From Chitinilyticum piscinae (GTDB taxonomy: Bacteria; Pseudomonadota; Gammaproteobacteria; Burkholderiales; Chitinibacteraceae), in assembly GCF_015223195.1 (NCBI RefSeq), contig NZ_JADFUA010000003.1, positions 186,001-250,000 on the forward strand: a DNA stretch of 64,000 nucleotides. The letters are read 5' to 3'. Under the pieces are notes generated by a model. That model saw only the letters and a program-made list of their open reading frames with translations. It was not told where the DNA came from and did not search any database. A program made the translations under genes and the position numbers. This document shows positions 49,142 through 60,070 of this stretch, in pieces (position 1 is the stretch's first letter; every line of letters starts with the position of its first letter).

Positions 49142-50866
49142 ATGCCCTCTCCATCTTCCTACTTCCAAGCCACAAATGTCACTGCCAGCACCAACAATGC
49201 GATTAACGCTTTACTTTGCGGCACGAAGTGGGGAGGAGCACTGGGCAGTGGCGTTAGCATGACTTATAGCTTTAACAGCAATCAGTCGTATTACACTCAA
49301 AACTACAGTGCGGATCGCGAGTATGAGAATGCCTACCTGCTCAACGCGAATCAACAGAATAACGTCAAAGCCGCACTGCAAACATGGGCCAATGTTGCCA
49401 ATCTGAAGTTTTCACAGGTGACTGACTCTCAAGCTGCCGCTGGCGACCTCCGCTTTGCTGGCTACCTGGGCATGACAGATGCCAACGCCTGGGCCTACAA
49501 CCCCTTTGAGGGGGCTGCTGGCGGGGACACATGGTTCAGTGAAGACTGGGGCTACGATAATGATGCAGCCAAGGGCAGCTACGCATACCACACCGCCATC
49601 CATGAAATTGGCCACGCACTAGGGCTCAAACATTCATTCGATGTGGAATTCACCGGAGCCACACTACCCACCAGTACAGACAGTACCCGCTATACAGTAA
49701 TGAGCTACACGCATCCATTCGACTACTCCCCAACCTCCCCGATGCTGTACGACATCCTTGCCATTCAGTACCTCTACGGAAAAAACACTTCCTACAACAG
49801 TGGTAATACAACATATAGCTGGGCTGCTGGCAGCAAGATTTTCGAAACGATCTGGGATGGAGGTGGGGTTGATACTATCAGCGCCAGCAATCAGACCTCG
49901 GCAGTAAAGCTCAATCTCAACTCGGGGCAAAACAGCACAATCGGTAGCATGATCAATGCCGATCTGAATAATGATGGATACTGGGACAATCAGGGCGTCA
50001 ATGACCTGCTGTATATCGCCTACGGCACTACCATTGAAAACGCCGTAGGCAGCGGCTACAACGATACCCTGATCGGCAACAGTGTCGCCAATATTCTCAA
50101 TGGTGGAGGTGGCAACGACACCATGTCCGGCGGATACGGTAACGATACCTATTACGTAAACAGTAATGGCGATACGGTTATCGAGTCCGCAGAAAGCAGC
50201 ATGGGGGGCATCGACACCGTCGTTGTCTCTACAGGCTCGACACTCACGCTCTCGACATGGACGCTGGGCGCCTATCAGGAAAACCTGATCATCACGGGAG
50301 CCGCAAGCTTCAATGGCACTGGCAACGGTCTTTCGAACAAACTGACAGGCAATTCCAGCAACAATATTCTCAAAGGCGAAGCCGGCAATGACGTGCTTTG
50401 CGGAGCGGCTGGCAATGACAGTCTCTATGGCGGTGCCGGCACAGACCGTTTCATTCTGGACAGCCTGACGGGATATGACCGAATTGCTGATTTCAGCAGC
50501 GGCTCAGAAAAAGTGATTTGTGACAATTCATCCCTAGGCGGTATCGGGGACAAAGATGCAACACTGGAGGGCATTGCGCTGCGCAGCAGCGCAGGTGGCT
50601 TCAGCAAAAGTGCAGAACTACTGATATTCAGCAGCAATATTTCGGGCAGCATCAGCCAAACCACCGCGGCAGCAAAAATTGGTAGCGCGAGTTCTGCTTA
50701 CGCAGTGGGTGATCAGCGATTGTTCGTCGTGGACAACGGCACTCAAACAGGGCTCTTTTTATTCAAAGCCGGTGATGCTGATGCGGCCGTAGAGTCCACA
50801 GAGCTCAAATTGCTCGGACTGCTGAATGGACAAACCGGTATTTCGGATTTTCTTTTGCAGGCATAG
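49142..50866 (+). CDS. RTX serralysin-type secreted metalloprotease
   Basis: 574 residues, no signal peptide. The zinc motif HEIGHALGLKH (His154, Glu155, His158, His164) and the Met-turn TVMSYT (Met187) mark a serralysin-like (M10B) zinc protease. Calcium-binding RTX nonapeptides follow in two groups, GGGGNDTMSGGYGNDTYYV near residue 325 and GEAGNDVLCGAAGNDSLYGG near 415, then a C-terminal beta domain of the kind used by type I secretion. No HlyB/HlyD-type exporter is in the window. Base composition is visibly less GC-rich than the neighbours, which fits acquisition by transfer. Confidence 0.88.
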   Translation: MPSPSSYFQATNVTASTNNAINALLCGTKWGGALGSGVSMTYSFNSNQSYYTQNYSADREYENAYLLNANQQNNVKAALQTWANVANLKFSQVTDSQAAAGDLRFAGYLGMTDANAWAYNPFEGAAGGDTWFSEDWGYDNDAAKGSYAYHTAIHEIGHALGLKHSFDVEFTGATLPTSTDSTRYTVMSYTHPFDYSPTSPMLYDILAIQYLYGKNTSYNSGNTTYSWAAGSKIFETIWDGGGVDTISASNQTSAVKLNLNSGQNSTIGSMINADLNNDGYWDNQGVNDLLYIAYGTTIENAVGSGYNDTLIGNSVANILNGGGGNDTMSGGYGNDTYYVNSNGDTVIESAESSMGGIDTVVVSTGSTLTLSTWTLGAYQENLIITGAASFNGTGNGLSNKLTGNSSNNILKGEAGNDVLCGAAGNDSLYGGAGTDRFILDSLTGYDRIADFSSGSEKVICDNSSLGGIGDKDATLEGIALRSSAGGFSKSAELLIFSSNISGSISQTTAAAKIGSASSAYAVGDQRLFVVDNGTQTGLFLFKAGDADAAVESTELKLLGLLNGQTGISDFLLQA

Positions 50867-50884
50867 CGCCTCCCCACAATTACT

Positions 50885-51421
50885 TCAGGCCAGATCCAGC
50901 CCGAAGCGGGTGACGCCGCAGTGCAGGCAGACAAACCGGTACAAGGCCACCGCGCCACCGGGCTGGTAGCGCACGGCCAGATCCGCCCAACCTTCCTGCC
51001 AGAAGGGATAATCCTGTTCGAACAGGGCGATGCTGGCGGCGCTGGCGGCCGCCACATCGGCGAGGCCTGCCTCACCGTGAAAGGCACAGGCATCCCCGCA
51101 ATGCGCCTGCCAGACTTCCTGCTGCCAGCTCGCATAGCCCGGCGTACGCCCGCATACCTCATTCACCACGTCCAGCGGCAAACCGGCCTGCAGCAGGGGG
51201 TAATCATCGACGAAGCTCGCCGCGAACATCGTCTCGGCCGCGCCATCGGCAATGCACCACGGGCAGAGCGCGCCCGCCAGCCCGGCGTGCGTGGAATACG
51301 GCGCCAATGCATACATCAGGCCACGCGCCAGCCCGCAGCAGCGGCAAGCCTGCTCCGAAGGCACCAGCGCACCGGTGGTCAGCGGATCGGGGTGATAGCG
51401 AAACACGGGAAGTTCGGACAT
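50885..51421 (-). CDS. CbrC-like protein (UPF0167)
   Basis: About 178 residues. Start MSELPVFRYHPDPLTTG and the paired cysteines CRCCG, CPWC and CLHCG fit the CbrC/UPF0167 family, which is probably a zinc-binding soluble protein; CbrC of E. coli is linked to colicin E2 tolerance through the CreBC regulon. That role is not established here. A GTG at 51430 also opens the frame. Confidence 0.82.
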   Translation of the reverse strand: MSELPVFRYHPDPLTTGALVPSEQACRCCGLARGLMYALAPYSTHAGLAGALCPWCIADGAAETMFAASFVDDYPLLQAGLPLDVVNEVCGRTPGYASWQQEVWQAHCGDACAFHGEAGLADVAAASAASIALFEQDYPFWQEGWADLAVRYQPGGAVALYRFVCLHCGVTRFGLDLA

Positions 51422-51536
51422 GGCTGGCACTGGCTAAGGGTGGGCAGGAATGCAGGAACGCGCTTTGTGCCGCAAGCAGCAACAAGGACACGGGTCGCCA
51501 TTTGACGCCAGCCGGCCGCGCGGCACAAGCCCCGTT

Positions 51537-52346
51537 TCAGCGCTGCGGCAGCGGCGCGAGGCTGCTCAGGCCCTGTGCTGTCATCTCGCGCTGCAGTCGC
51601 AGCCAGAACAGCCCGCTTTTCAGCCAGTGCTGCAGCATCGCCCGCAACTGGACACGATCGCCTTCGGGCAACGACTTGCTCAGGTACACGCCAGCCAGAT
51701 TGGTATCCAGATCGCGCACCTGCTGGTAGCGCAGCCGTGGCGCCAGCGTGTCGCGCATGCCGGCGGTCTGGATGGCGCCATCCATCAGATGGCTGCCCAT
51801 GATGGCGACGTGCGCGCGCCCGGCGGCCATTTTCTTCAGCAGCATTGGCATGTCGGTGACTTCCTCGACCATCCCGGCCGCACGCAGGCGCTCCACCAGG
51901 CTGGCATAGGCCGGCCCCCAGTTGTGGCCGCGCACGACGTTCACGCGCAGCTCCGGGTAATTCAGCAGCTCCTCCGCGCGTGTCAGCGCCGGCACCTGCA
52001 GGAGCGTGATCACCACCGGGGTCGAGTAATACATGGGTACCAGCTCGGCATACCGGTCACGCTCGGCCGTCTGGGACAGGGGCGCAAACAGATCACCCGT
52101 GCCGGTCTCCAGCATGTACATCATGCGCGCCCAGGGCACCGGCTCGAAACGGAACACGCAGCCGCTGGCGACACTGCTCTCGCGCAGCAAGTCCGGGTAG
52201 ATCCCGCCCAGCTGCTGGCCACTGACGCTTACCAGCTTGCCCGACGACGTCGCCGGCACCACGATCGGCCGCGAGCAGGCCGCCAGCGCCTGTGCCGCCA
52301 GTAGCCATCCCGGCAGCCACCACCACATCCGTCCCATGCCAGTCAT
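51537..52346 (-). CDS. Second periplasmic solute-binding protein, family 3-like
   Basis: About 269 residues. A short N-terminal signal with WWWLPGWLLAAQALAAC (which could be a lipobox, Cys about residue 23) precedes a mature part that starts RPIVVPATSSGKLVSVSGQQLGGIYPDLLRE and has VRGHNWGPAYASLVERLRAAGM, the two-lobe pattern of SBP_bac_3 proteins. It differs clearly from the one at 47380. No transporter partner is close. Several ATG codons (52382, 52346, 52337, 52328) could start it. Confidence 0.7.
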   Translation of the reverse strand: MTGMGRMWWWLPGWLLAAQALAACSRPIVVPATSSGKLVSVSGQQLGGIYPDLLRESSVASGCVFRFEPVPWARMMYMLETGTGDLFAPLSQTAERDRYAELVPMYYSTPVVITLLQVPALTRAEELLNYPELRVNVVRGHNWGPAYASLVERLRAAGMVEEVTDMPMLLKKMAAGRAHVAIMGSHLMDGAIQTAGMRDTLAPRLRYQQVRDLDTNLAGVYLSKSLPEGDRVQLRAMLQHWLKSGLFWLRLQREMTAQGLSSLAPLPQR

Positions 52347-52458
52347 CCAGCCCCGGTGCAAAACCATAAGCCAGCATAGCAAAGCACCAGAAAGCCTACT
52401 GCCCTAAGATCGCCGCGGCATGAGCGACAACCCCTGCCACGCCTCGGGGCGGCCGGCC

Positions 52459-52869
52459 TCACTCCTGCGTGGAGGTACAAGCTGCCGGCTGATTGCACAC
52501 AATCGCCAGCTTGTTACCCACCGGATCACGCACATACGCCGCGTACCAGTGCGGGCCATAGTGCGCACGCAAGCCGGGCGCGCCTTCGTCACGGCCGCCG
52601 TGGGCCAGCGCCGCCGCGTGAAAGCGCTCGACCTGCTCGTGCGACAACGCCGCAAAGCCCAGCATGCTGCCGTTGCCCGCGGTGGCCGGCTGGCCATCGA
52701 ACGGCGACGCCACCCACACCACCAGCCCCTCGCCGCGACCTTCCAGCGAATACGCCCGCCAGCCCGGAAATTCCACATGCGAGCGCCAGCCGATGGTCGC
52801 CAGCACCGCATCGTAAAATGCGCAGGACAGCGCGTAATCATTGGCTCCCAGAGTCACATAGTTCTGCAT
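52459..52869 (-). CDS. VOC superfamily (glyoxalase-like) protein
   Basis: 136 residues. MQNYVTLGANDYALSCAFYDAVLATIGW begins the vicinal-oxygen-chelate fold and FHAAALAHGGRDEGAPGLRAHYGPHWYAAYVRDPVGNKLAIV closes it. Such proteins bind a metal and catalyse lyase or dioxygenase reactions, or bind antibiotics; the role cannot be told. AAGGAACG precedes the ATG at 52869. The longer frame to 53025 is not supported. Confidence 0.85.
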   Translation of the reverse strand: MQNYVTLGANDYALSCAFYDAVLATIGWRSHVEFPGWRAYSLEGRGEGLVVWVASPFDGQPATAGNGSMLGFAALSHEQVERFHAAALAHGGRDEGAPGLRAHYGPHWYAAYVRDPVGNKLAIVCNQPAACTSTQE

Positions 52870-53811
52870 CGCCACGTTCCTTTTCATCGATTGAAAGAAA
52901 GAGCAGGCTAACACAAACAGAACGTTCGTTCTATTTAATTCACCGTCGCAGCGAATCGGTGCGTCCGGGTCAATGCTCGGGCGCTGCCGGCTGGTCGGCT
53001 CGCCCTTGGGCTGGCTCATGCGCATGGGGTTTTATGCGCCTGCGGCGCGGTGTTTGCATGTCGGGGGTGCCCGGCGGCACGTCAGCGGGCTCTACTGCAC
53101 CCCACAAAGTCTGCGACTTTGCGGGGACCCCGCGCTTGCCAAGCCCCCCGACACCCCGAAGGCGCGCCCGCTTCGCCGCCCCGCTGCGCGGGGTGCCCTG
53201 CGATGTGCCCCGCAGGAAATCCCCTTGGGGACTCGCAAACCACTGCGCGGGTTCGAAACTCGCCCTGCGGGCTTCCCACGGGGACTTCCTCCGGTCGCAA
53301 ACATCTCACCCGCGAAACCCTGTGGCTTGCTGCGCTTCTCGGCGGCTGCGAGGGCATCGCGTGCTAACAAGCAGCGCAATATACCCATAGGGTGATAAGC
53401 CCATGGCCTAACAATTTAAAAGCCTATAGCCGCATACCCATCATTGCACGGCGGGTTACGCCGTTGGCTAACCCGCCCTACGAATCACCACCACCGCCGA
53501 TTAGCACGCCCCGCCCTGAAGCCGCCGAGAAGCGCAGTGGCGATCAGGGTTTCGGCTGGCGACTGTTTGAGGCCGCAGGCCGAGTTTGAGCCAGCCGCTG
53601 AGCGCCACGAGCATCGCAGGGAACCCCGAAGGGGCGGCTGTCCGGGCTCGCCTTTTCTTTGGTTCGTTTCTTTTGGCGAAGCAAAAGAAATGAACCCGTC
53701 CGCCGGGCGGAACCGGCATCAAAACACCGTGCCGCAGGCACAGAAAAAACAAACCGCCGTACACGGTCGGCGGTTGGATTCATGCGGCGCAATGCCTGCG
53801 GCGATTGTGGC
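52870..53811. repeat. Hairpin-rich non-coding region with related inverted segments
   Basis: About 940 bp without a supported gene; several overlapping frames are shadows. It contains at least four clear dyads: 53100-53126 (12-bp arms, one mismatch), 53217-53228 (TCCCCTTGGGGA), 53450-53477 (GGCGGGTTA arms, 10-nt loop) and 53661-53696 (a 15-bp stem with one G-T pair and 6-nt loop). A segment at 53034-53077 is similar, in inverted orientation, to 53700-53747 (shared core CCTGCGGC.CGGTGTTT). These resemble intergenic repeat elements that recur in many proteobacterial genomes; I see no transposase. Confidence 0.6.
53661..53696. repeat. Long hairpin within the repeat region
   Basis: Arms GGTTCGTTTCTTTTG and CAAAAGAAATGAACC pair over 15 bp with one G-T and a 6-nt GCGAAG loop. 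Similar pyrimidine/purine hairpins followed by a CCGCCGGGCGG dyad (here 53701-53711) recur as repeats in other bacteria, so this is probably a copy of a dispersed element. Confidence 0.6.
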
Positions 53812-54513
53812 CTACGATTCTACACGACTGGATGCAATTTGATTAAGCTCCTTGCCAATAGCAACAATCATTTCACTAACGCCCTCACGTATTTCGGAGA
53901 CAAAATCACATGCTTTGCGTTCACCATACGCCATCCCCTTATAACTAAATTCGACAAAAACAAGACCAATAAAGCCTTGCTCTTGGCATAAAAATTTAAC
54001 AGGGGTACTAATAATGCTTCTATGCTTAGAATGATTCACCAATGCCGACAGATATTTAACACTTTCATCATCACGCAAACTCGACAACAAAGAAGTAAAA
54101 TGAGGCCACACACTCAAATTAGTCAACTTTTTTGTTACAGCACTTAAATCAATTCTAGACTCTTCAATGCGCGATTCACTTTCACGATCCATCCCCATAG
54201 AAAAATACACCGCGTGGGCCAGAATATCCAAAACAGAATGCAGGCTTTGCAGGCCCGCAACAAGATGAGCCCTAGCTTTAAACCTTAGCTCAGCCTTAGT
54301 CTCATCGTGTCCAAAAACGGTTTCAAGCGCACCTCGAATATCGTCCGGTCCATCTATAAAACCCTCTTCACAAGAAAAGAACTGCTCAAAATGGAACGCA
54401 GAAAAATATAGCCTTTCCACTGTCGAGTTAAGGCTTGGCTCAAGTAATTTCAGCTGCCCGTCACCATAACGAGCTTTAACAGCATTTCGTAACTGCACAA
54501 GATCCCATTTCAC
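53812..54513 (-). CDS. Unrecognised AT-richer orphan protein, 233 residues
   Basis: Predicted soluble, mostly helical protein with a Lys/Glu-rich composition. A helix pair around residues 78-112 (RFKARAHLVAGLQSLHSVLDILAH) followed by NHSKHRSI near residue 165 vaguely recalls HEPN-type all-helical proteins, but I cannot confirm a family. The start is GTG at 54513, with GGAG ten bases upstream. The gene is visibly less GC-rich than everything around it and lies between a repeat-rich stretch and gatB, all of which suggests horizontal acquisition. Confidence 0.65.
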   Translation of the reverse strand: MKWDLVQLRNAVKARYGDGQLKLLEPSLNSTVERLYFSAFHFEQFFSCEEGFIDGPDDIRGALETVFGHDETKAELRFKARAHLVAGLQSLHSVLDILAHAVYFSMGMDRESESRIEESRIDLSAVTKKLTNLSVWPHFTSLLSSLRDDESVKYLSALVNHSKHRSIISTPVKFLCQEQGFIGLVFVEFSYKGMAYGERKACDFVSEIREGVSEMIVAIGKELNQIASSRVES

Positions 54514-54540
54514 GATGGCGCAACTCCATATCGAGCGATA

Positions 54541-54573
54541 AAAAAATAAGCGAGCATAGCTCGCTTATTTTTT
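54541..54573 (-). terminator. Intrinsic terminator of the gatCAB operon
   Basis: A perfect 14-bp stem (54541-54554 with 54560-54573) with a 5-nt loop has A-runs and T-runs at its ends, so it can act in both directions. It touches the gatB stop codon and lies 27 bp upstream of the orphan gene start. Confidence 0.88.
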
Positions 54574-56000
54574 TACGACACCTTCTTCTTCAACAACTCC
54601 AACGCCATCCCCGGGTTGGCCTTGCCCCCAGACCCCTTCATCACCTGGCCCACCAGCGCATTGAGCGCCTTCTCCTTGCCCGAGCGATATTCCTCAATCG
54701 CCTTAGGGTTGGCGGCGAGCACCGCGTCGACGATCGCTTCGATCGCGCCGGTGTCGGTTTCCTGTTTCAGGCCATCGCGTTCAATGATGGTGTCAGCCGA
54801 ATCACCCGACTCCCACATCTTCTTCAGCACGTCCTTGGCGGTCTTGTTGTTGATGGTGTTGTCCATCACGCGCTTGATGAGCAGTGCCAGCGCATCGGCG
54901 GACACCGGCGAATCGGCGATGGTCTTCTCCTCGCGGTTCAGCGTGGCGGATACGTCGCCCATGATCCAGTTCGACGCCAGCTTGGCGTCCGCGCCGGCAG
55001 CCACCACCGCTTCGAAGAACGCGGCCATTTCCTTGGAGCTGGTCAGCGTGGTCGCGTCGTAGGCCGGGATGCCGTATTGGGACTGGAAGCGCGCCTGCAT
55101 GGCCACCGGCAGTTCCGGCAGCGTAGCCTTCACGCGTTCGATCCACTCGTCGGCGATCACCAGCGGCGGCAGGTCGGGATCGGGGAAGTAGCGGTAGTCG
55201 TGCGCGTCCTCTTTCGATCTCATCATCCGGGTTTCGCCGGTATCCGGGTCGAACAGGATGGTCGCCTGCTGGATCTTGCGGCCTTCCTCGATCTCGTTGA
55301 TCTGCCAGTTCACTTCGTACTTGATCGCCTGCTCCATGAACTTGAACGAGTTCAGGTTCTTGATTTCGCGACGGGTGCCGAATTCCTTTTGGCCTTCCGG
55401 GCGCACCGAGACGTTCACGTCGCAGCGGAACGAGCCTTCCTGCATATTGCCGTCGCAGATGCCGATCCAGGTCACCAGCGAATACAAGGCTTTCGCGTAG
55501 GCCACAGCTTCCTGCCAGCTGCGCATTTCCGGTTCGGAAACGATTTCCAGCAGCGGCGTGCCGGCGCGGTTCAGGTCGATGCCGCTCATGCCGTGGAAGT
55601 CTTCGTGCACCGACTTGCCGGCGTCTTCTTCCAGGTGCGCGCGGGTGAGGTTGATGACCTTCTCGACGCCATCGACATTGATCGTGATCGCACCGCCTTC
55701 AACCACCGGCAGCTCGAACTGGCTGATCTGGTAGCCCTTGGGCAGATCGGGGTAGAAGTAATTCTTGCGGGCGAACACCGACTTCTGGTTGATCTTCGCG
55801 CCGATGGCCAGACCAAACTGGATGGCCTTGTCGACCGCGGCCTTGTTCATTACCGGCAGCGCGCCCGGCAGGGCGATATCCACAACGGCGGTCTGCGTGT
55901 TCGGCGCCGCGCCGAAGGCGGTGCTGGCGCTGGAAAAAATCTTTGATTGCGTGGTGAGCTGGGTGTGCACTTCCAGCCCGATGACGACTTCCCATTTCAT
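54573..56000 (-). CDS. gatB: Aspartyl/glutamyl-tRNA amidotransferase subunit B
   Basis: 475 residues. tRNA-binding kinase-like subunit of GatCAB that activates Glu-tRNAGln or Asp-tRNAAsn. Hallmarks are [12 protein letters not shown] at the N terminus, [40 protein letters not shown] and the C-terminal YqeY-like tail ending [15 protein letters not shown]. Length is typical. It is the last gene of the leftward gatC-gatA-gatB operon. Confidence 0.97.
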   Translation of the reverse strand: MKWEVVIGLEVHTQLTTQSKIFSSASTAFGAAPNTQTAVVDIALPGALPVMNKAAVDKAIQFGLAIGAKINQKSVFARKNYFYPDLPKGYQISQFELPVVEGGAITINVDGVEKVINLTRAHLEEDAGKSVHEDFHGMSGIDLNRAGTPLLEIVSEPEMRSWQEAVAYAKALYSLVTWIGICDGNMQEGSFRCDVNVSVRPEGQKEFGTRREIKNLNSFKFMEQAIKYEVNWQINEIEEGRKIQQATILFDPDTGETRMMRSKEDAHDYRYFPDPDLPPLVIADEWIERVKATLPELPVAMQARFQSQYGIPAYDATTLTSSKEMAAFFEAVVAAGADAKLASNWIMGDVSATLNREEKTIADSPVSADALALLIKRVMDNTINNKTAKDVLKKMWESGDSADTIIERDGLKQETDTGAIEAIVDAVLAANPKAIEEYRSGKEKALNALVGQVMKGSGGKANPGMALELLKKKVS

Positions 56001-56021
56001 GATTGCTGTCCTCGTGCCGGT

Positions 56022-57467
56022 TTATAGGATTGGGGCTTTAGCGTGCCAGTCGGTCGCCTGCTGGAACTGGTGCGCGACATTGAGCATCTTCGCTTCGCCC
56101 AGATAGTTGCCGATGATCTGCAGGCCAACCGGACGGCCATTGCTGCCGAAGCCAACCGGGATGCTCAGCGCCGGCAGGCCGGCGAGGTTCACGCCCAGGG
56201 TGTAGATGTCGGCCAGATACATCGCCACCGGGTCGTCGGACTTCTCGCCCAGATTCCACGCGGTGGTCGGCGCCACCGGGCCGAGGATCACGTCGCAGTC
56301 CTTGAACGCGGCAACGAAATCGTTGGCGATGATGCGGCGGATCTTCTGCGCCTGCAGGTAGTAGGCGTCGTAGTAGCCGTGGCTCAGTACATAGGTGCCG
56401 GTGAGAATGCGGCGCTTCACTTCCCAGCCAAAGCCCTCAGCTCGGGTCTTTTCATACATGTCGGCCAGGCCGTCGTAATCTGCGGCGCGGTGGCCGTAGC
56501 GCACGCCGTCAAAGCGGCTGAGGTTGCTGGAGGCTTCCGCCGGCGCAATCACGTAGTAGGACGGAATCGCCAGCTTGGTGTTCGGCAGCGACACGTCAAC
56601 CACGGTGGCGCCGAGCTTCTTCAGCTCAGTGACCGCAGCTTCGATGGCGGCGGCGACATCGCCAGCCAGACCTTCGGCGAAGTATTCGCGCGGCAGGCCG
56701 ACTTTGACACCCGCCAGCGGCTGGTTCAGGTCGCGGGTGTAGTCTTCCTTGGCGTGTTCGAGGCTGGTGGAATCCTTGTCGTCGAAACCGGCCATCACGT
56801 TCAACAGCAGCGCGCAGTCTTCCGCGGTGTGCGCGAACGCGCCGCCCTGATCGAGCGAACTGGCGTAGGCAATCATGCCGTAACGCGACACCACGCCGTA
56901 GGTCGGCTTGATGCCGGTAATGCCGCAGAACGACGCCGGCTGGCGAATGGAACCACCGGTATCCGTGCCGGTGGCAAACGGCGCCAGGCCGGCCGCAACC
57001 GCCGCGGCCGAGCCGCCCGATGAACCGCCGGGAACCGCGTTCAGATCCCAGGGGTTTTTCACCGCGCCGTAGAAGCTGTTTTCATTCGACGAGCCCATGG
57101 CGAACTCGTCCATATTGGCGCGGCCCAGCGTCACCAGACCGGCGGCTTTGGCGTTCGTGATCACGGTGGCGTCGTAGGGGGCAACGAAGTTGTCGAGCAT
57201 CTTCGAGCCGCAGCTGGTCTTCCAGCCTTCCGCGCAGAAAATGTCCTTGTGCGCGACCGGTACGCCAGTCAAGAGGCCTGCGGTGCCGGCTGCGCGCGCG
57301 GCATCGGCGGCGCGGGCTTCCGCGAGGGTTTTTTCGGCATCAACGGTGATGAAGGCGTTGAGTTTCGGGTTGAGCGCGGCGATGCGGGCGAGGTAGTCCT
57401 GCGCCAGCTCGACCGCCGACACCTGGCCGGCGGCCAGTGCGGCGGATAATTGTTTGACGGTTTTCAT
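56022..57467 (-). CDS. gatA: Aspartyl/glutamyl-tRNA amidotransferase subunit A
   Basis: 481 residues, amidase subunit that frees ammonia from glutamine. The Ser-cisSer-Lys triad is Lys74 (VAHKDIF), Ser149 (GGSSGGSA) and Ser173 ([12 protein letters not shown]), with the same spacing as in characterised GatA proteins. Presence of GatCAB indicates that at least Gln-tRNA or Asn-tRNA is made by transamidation in this organism. Confidence 0.97.
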   Translation of the reverse strand: MKTVKQLSAALAAGQVSAVELAQDYLARIAALNPKLNAFITVDAEKTLAEARAADAARAAGTAGLLTGVPVAHKDIFCAEGWKTSCGSKMLDNFVAPYDATVITNAKAAGLVTLGRANMDEFAMGSSNENSFYGAVKNPWDLNAVPGGSSGGSAAAVAAGLAPFATGTDTGGSIRQPASFCGITGIKPTYGVVSRYGMIAYASSLDQGGAFAHTAEDCALLLNVMAGFDDKDSTSLEHAKEDYTRDLNQPLAGVKVGLPREYFAEGLAGDVAAAIEAAVTELKKLGATVVDVSLPNTKLAIPSYYVIAPAEASSNLSRFDGVRYGHRAADYDGLADMYEKTRAEGFGWEVKRRILTGTYVLSHGYYDAYYLQAQKIRRIIANDFVAAFKDCDVILGPVAPTTAWNLGEKSDDPVAMYLADIYTLGVNLAGLPALSIPVGFGSNGRPVGLQIIGNYLGEAKMLNVAHQFQQATDWHAKAPIL

Positions 57468-57543
57468 GTTCGATAAACCCGATCAGGTATATGGTTGCAG
57501 GCAAGCATCATCAAAGGGCATGCGAACATACCCAGAGGCTTGC

Positions 57544-57831
57544 TTATTCGATGACCTTGGGAACGAGGTAGAGGCCATTTTCGACCGCCGGTGCGACAGC
57601 CTGGAAGGCCGCACGGCGATCCGGGGCGGTGGCGGCGTCCTCGCGCAGACGCAGGAACACGTCCTGGGCGTGCGCCATCGGCTCGATGCCGGAGGTGTCG
57701 ACGGCCCGCATTTCGTCGATCAGGTGCAGGATGCGGTTGAGTTGGGTTTGGGTGGCCGCGAGTTCGGCGTCGGTCACGGCAATGCGCGACAGGCGGGCGA
57801 TGCGGCTTACATCTTCCAGAGAGAGCGACAT
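57544..57831 (-). CDS. gatC: Aspartyl/glutamyl-tRNA amidotransferase subunit C
   Basis: 95 residues. Small subunit that wraps between GatA and GatB. The typical [17 protein letters not shown] start and the segments [20 protein letters not shown] and FLVPKVIE-like tail (LYLVPKVIE) are seen. First gene of the operon and divergent from mreB. Confidence 0.95.
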   Translation of the reverse strand: MSLSLEDVSRIARLSRIAVTDAELAATQTQLNRILHLIDEMRAVDTSGIEPMAHAQDVFLRLREDAATAPDRRAAFQAVAPAVENGLYLVPKVIE

Positions 57832-57979
57832 GGTATAAATTCCCTGCCAGAGCCTTCAATAACGTCAACGCATTAGGGTATCATACGGGGTTTGTTTCTC
57901 CCAAACCGCCGCCTGACAAGTCACCGGCGCGGCAAGGGAAACGACAGGCGGCGCGCCCTGTTGCTGCAATGCAGCATAA

Positions 57980-59107
<1,128 letters not shown>

Positions 59108-59119
59108 GCACCACACCGT

Positions 59120-59160
59120 ATCACTCTGCAGCCCACGCCACGGCTAGGCTGCAGGGTGAT
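59120..59160 (+). promoter_or_regulatory. Hairpin between mreB and mreC
   Basis: A 14-bp stem with one G-T pair (59120-59133 with 59147-59160) and a 13-nt loop fills the short mreB-mreC gap. No T-run follows, so it is more likely an attenuating or 3'-end-protecting structure than a full terminator. It ends 16 bp before the mreC ATG. Confidence 0.6.
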
Positions 59161-59176
59161 ACATGCAGGCCTTTGC

Positions 59177-60070
59177 ATGCACGCCAATCAACCCGCCTTC
59201 TTCAAGCAGGGACCGAAGCCGCTGACGCGGCTTATGATTTTTTCGGCCCTCTCTCTCGCCTTGCTGGTCAGCGATGCCAAGCTGCACCTGATGGACGCCT
59301 TGCGCCAGCAGCTGTCGGTGGTGATCTACCCCCTGCAATGGCTGGCAACCACCCCGGTCGACAAGGCGCTGCAGGTCGGTGATTTCTTCCAGAAACAGAC
59401 CGAGCTGATCAGCGAAAACCGCCGCCTGAACGAGGAGCGGCTAAAAGTCAGCGCCCAGGCAATGCGCGTGGCCGCACTGGAACAGGAAAACGCGCAATTG
59501 CGTGCCCTGAGCGCGGCAGCGGCCAGCCAGCCGGTGAAACGCCAGCTGGTCAAGATTCTCTACAACGGACGCGACCCGTACACGGCCCGGCTGATTGTTG
59601 ACCGCGGCAGCGATGCCGATATCGCCGCAGGACAGATCGTCGTCGACCACCAGGGCGTGGCCGGCCAGGTGATCCGCGTACATCCGCTGACCAGCGAAGT
59701 GCGGCTGATTTCCGACCGCGACCATCTGGTGCCGGTCATGGTCGAGCGCAACCAGCTGCGCACCATCGTCTACGGCATGGGACGCAACCTGCCGCTGGAA
59801 GTGCGCTACATGCCGCCGAATGTCGACATCAAGGAAGGCGACATCCTGAGCACTTCGGGGGTTGACGGCATTTATCCCGCGGGGCTGCCGGTGGCGCGCA
59901 TCGTCAAGGTCGAGCGCCAGAACGGCAGCGCCTTTGCCCGCATCTACGCCGAGCCGCTGGCCCACTTCGAACAGCACAGCTATCTGCTGGCAATCAATGG
60001 CGCCCCCGCGCAGGCCCCCTACCCGGAAACCGCGTCGGCACCGGCCGCGACCAACAAGAAGAAACACTGA
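59177..60070 (+). CDS. mreC: Rod shape-determining protein MreC
   Basis: About 297 residues. Short cytosolic start, one membrane segment (about 21-38), a coiled coil (about 65-100, LISENRRLNEERLKVSAQ), then the periplasmic beta domain with SDRDHLVPVM and the DGIYPAGLPVARI motif. It links MreB to the PBP2-RodA synthase. The ATG at 59177 has AGG seven bases upstream; a GTG at 59156 also opens the frame. Stop and mreD start share a base (TGATG). Confidence 0.94.
   Translation: MHANQPAFFKQGPKPLTRLMIFSALSLALLVSDAKLHLMDALRQQLSVVIYPLQWLATTPVDKALQVGDFFQKQTELISENRRLNEERLKVSAQAMRVAALEQENAQLRALSAAAASQPVKRQLVKILYNGRDPYTARLIVDRGSDADIAAGQIVVDHQGVAGQVIRVHPLTSEVRLISDRDHLVPVMVERNQLRTIVYGMGRNLPLEVRYMPPNVDIKEGDILSTSGVDGIYPAGLPVARIVKVERQNGSAFARIYAEPLAHFEQHSYLLAINGAPAQAPYPETASAPAATNKKKH

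Noticed and set aside
53254-53270. tRNA T-arm-like sequence (5-bp stem around TTCGAAA)
   Set aside because: No acceptor, D or anticodon arms can be drawn around it; treated as chance or part of the repeat region.
53092-53388. Several 65-190 codon frames on both strands in the repeat region
   Set aside because: They overlap in all frames, follow the hairpin structure and have no start signals or recognisable protein features.
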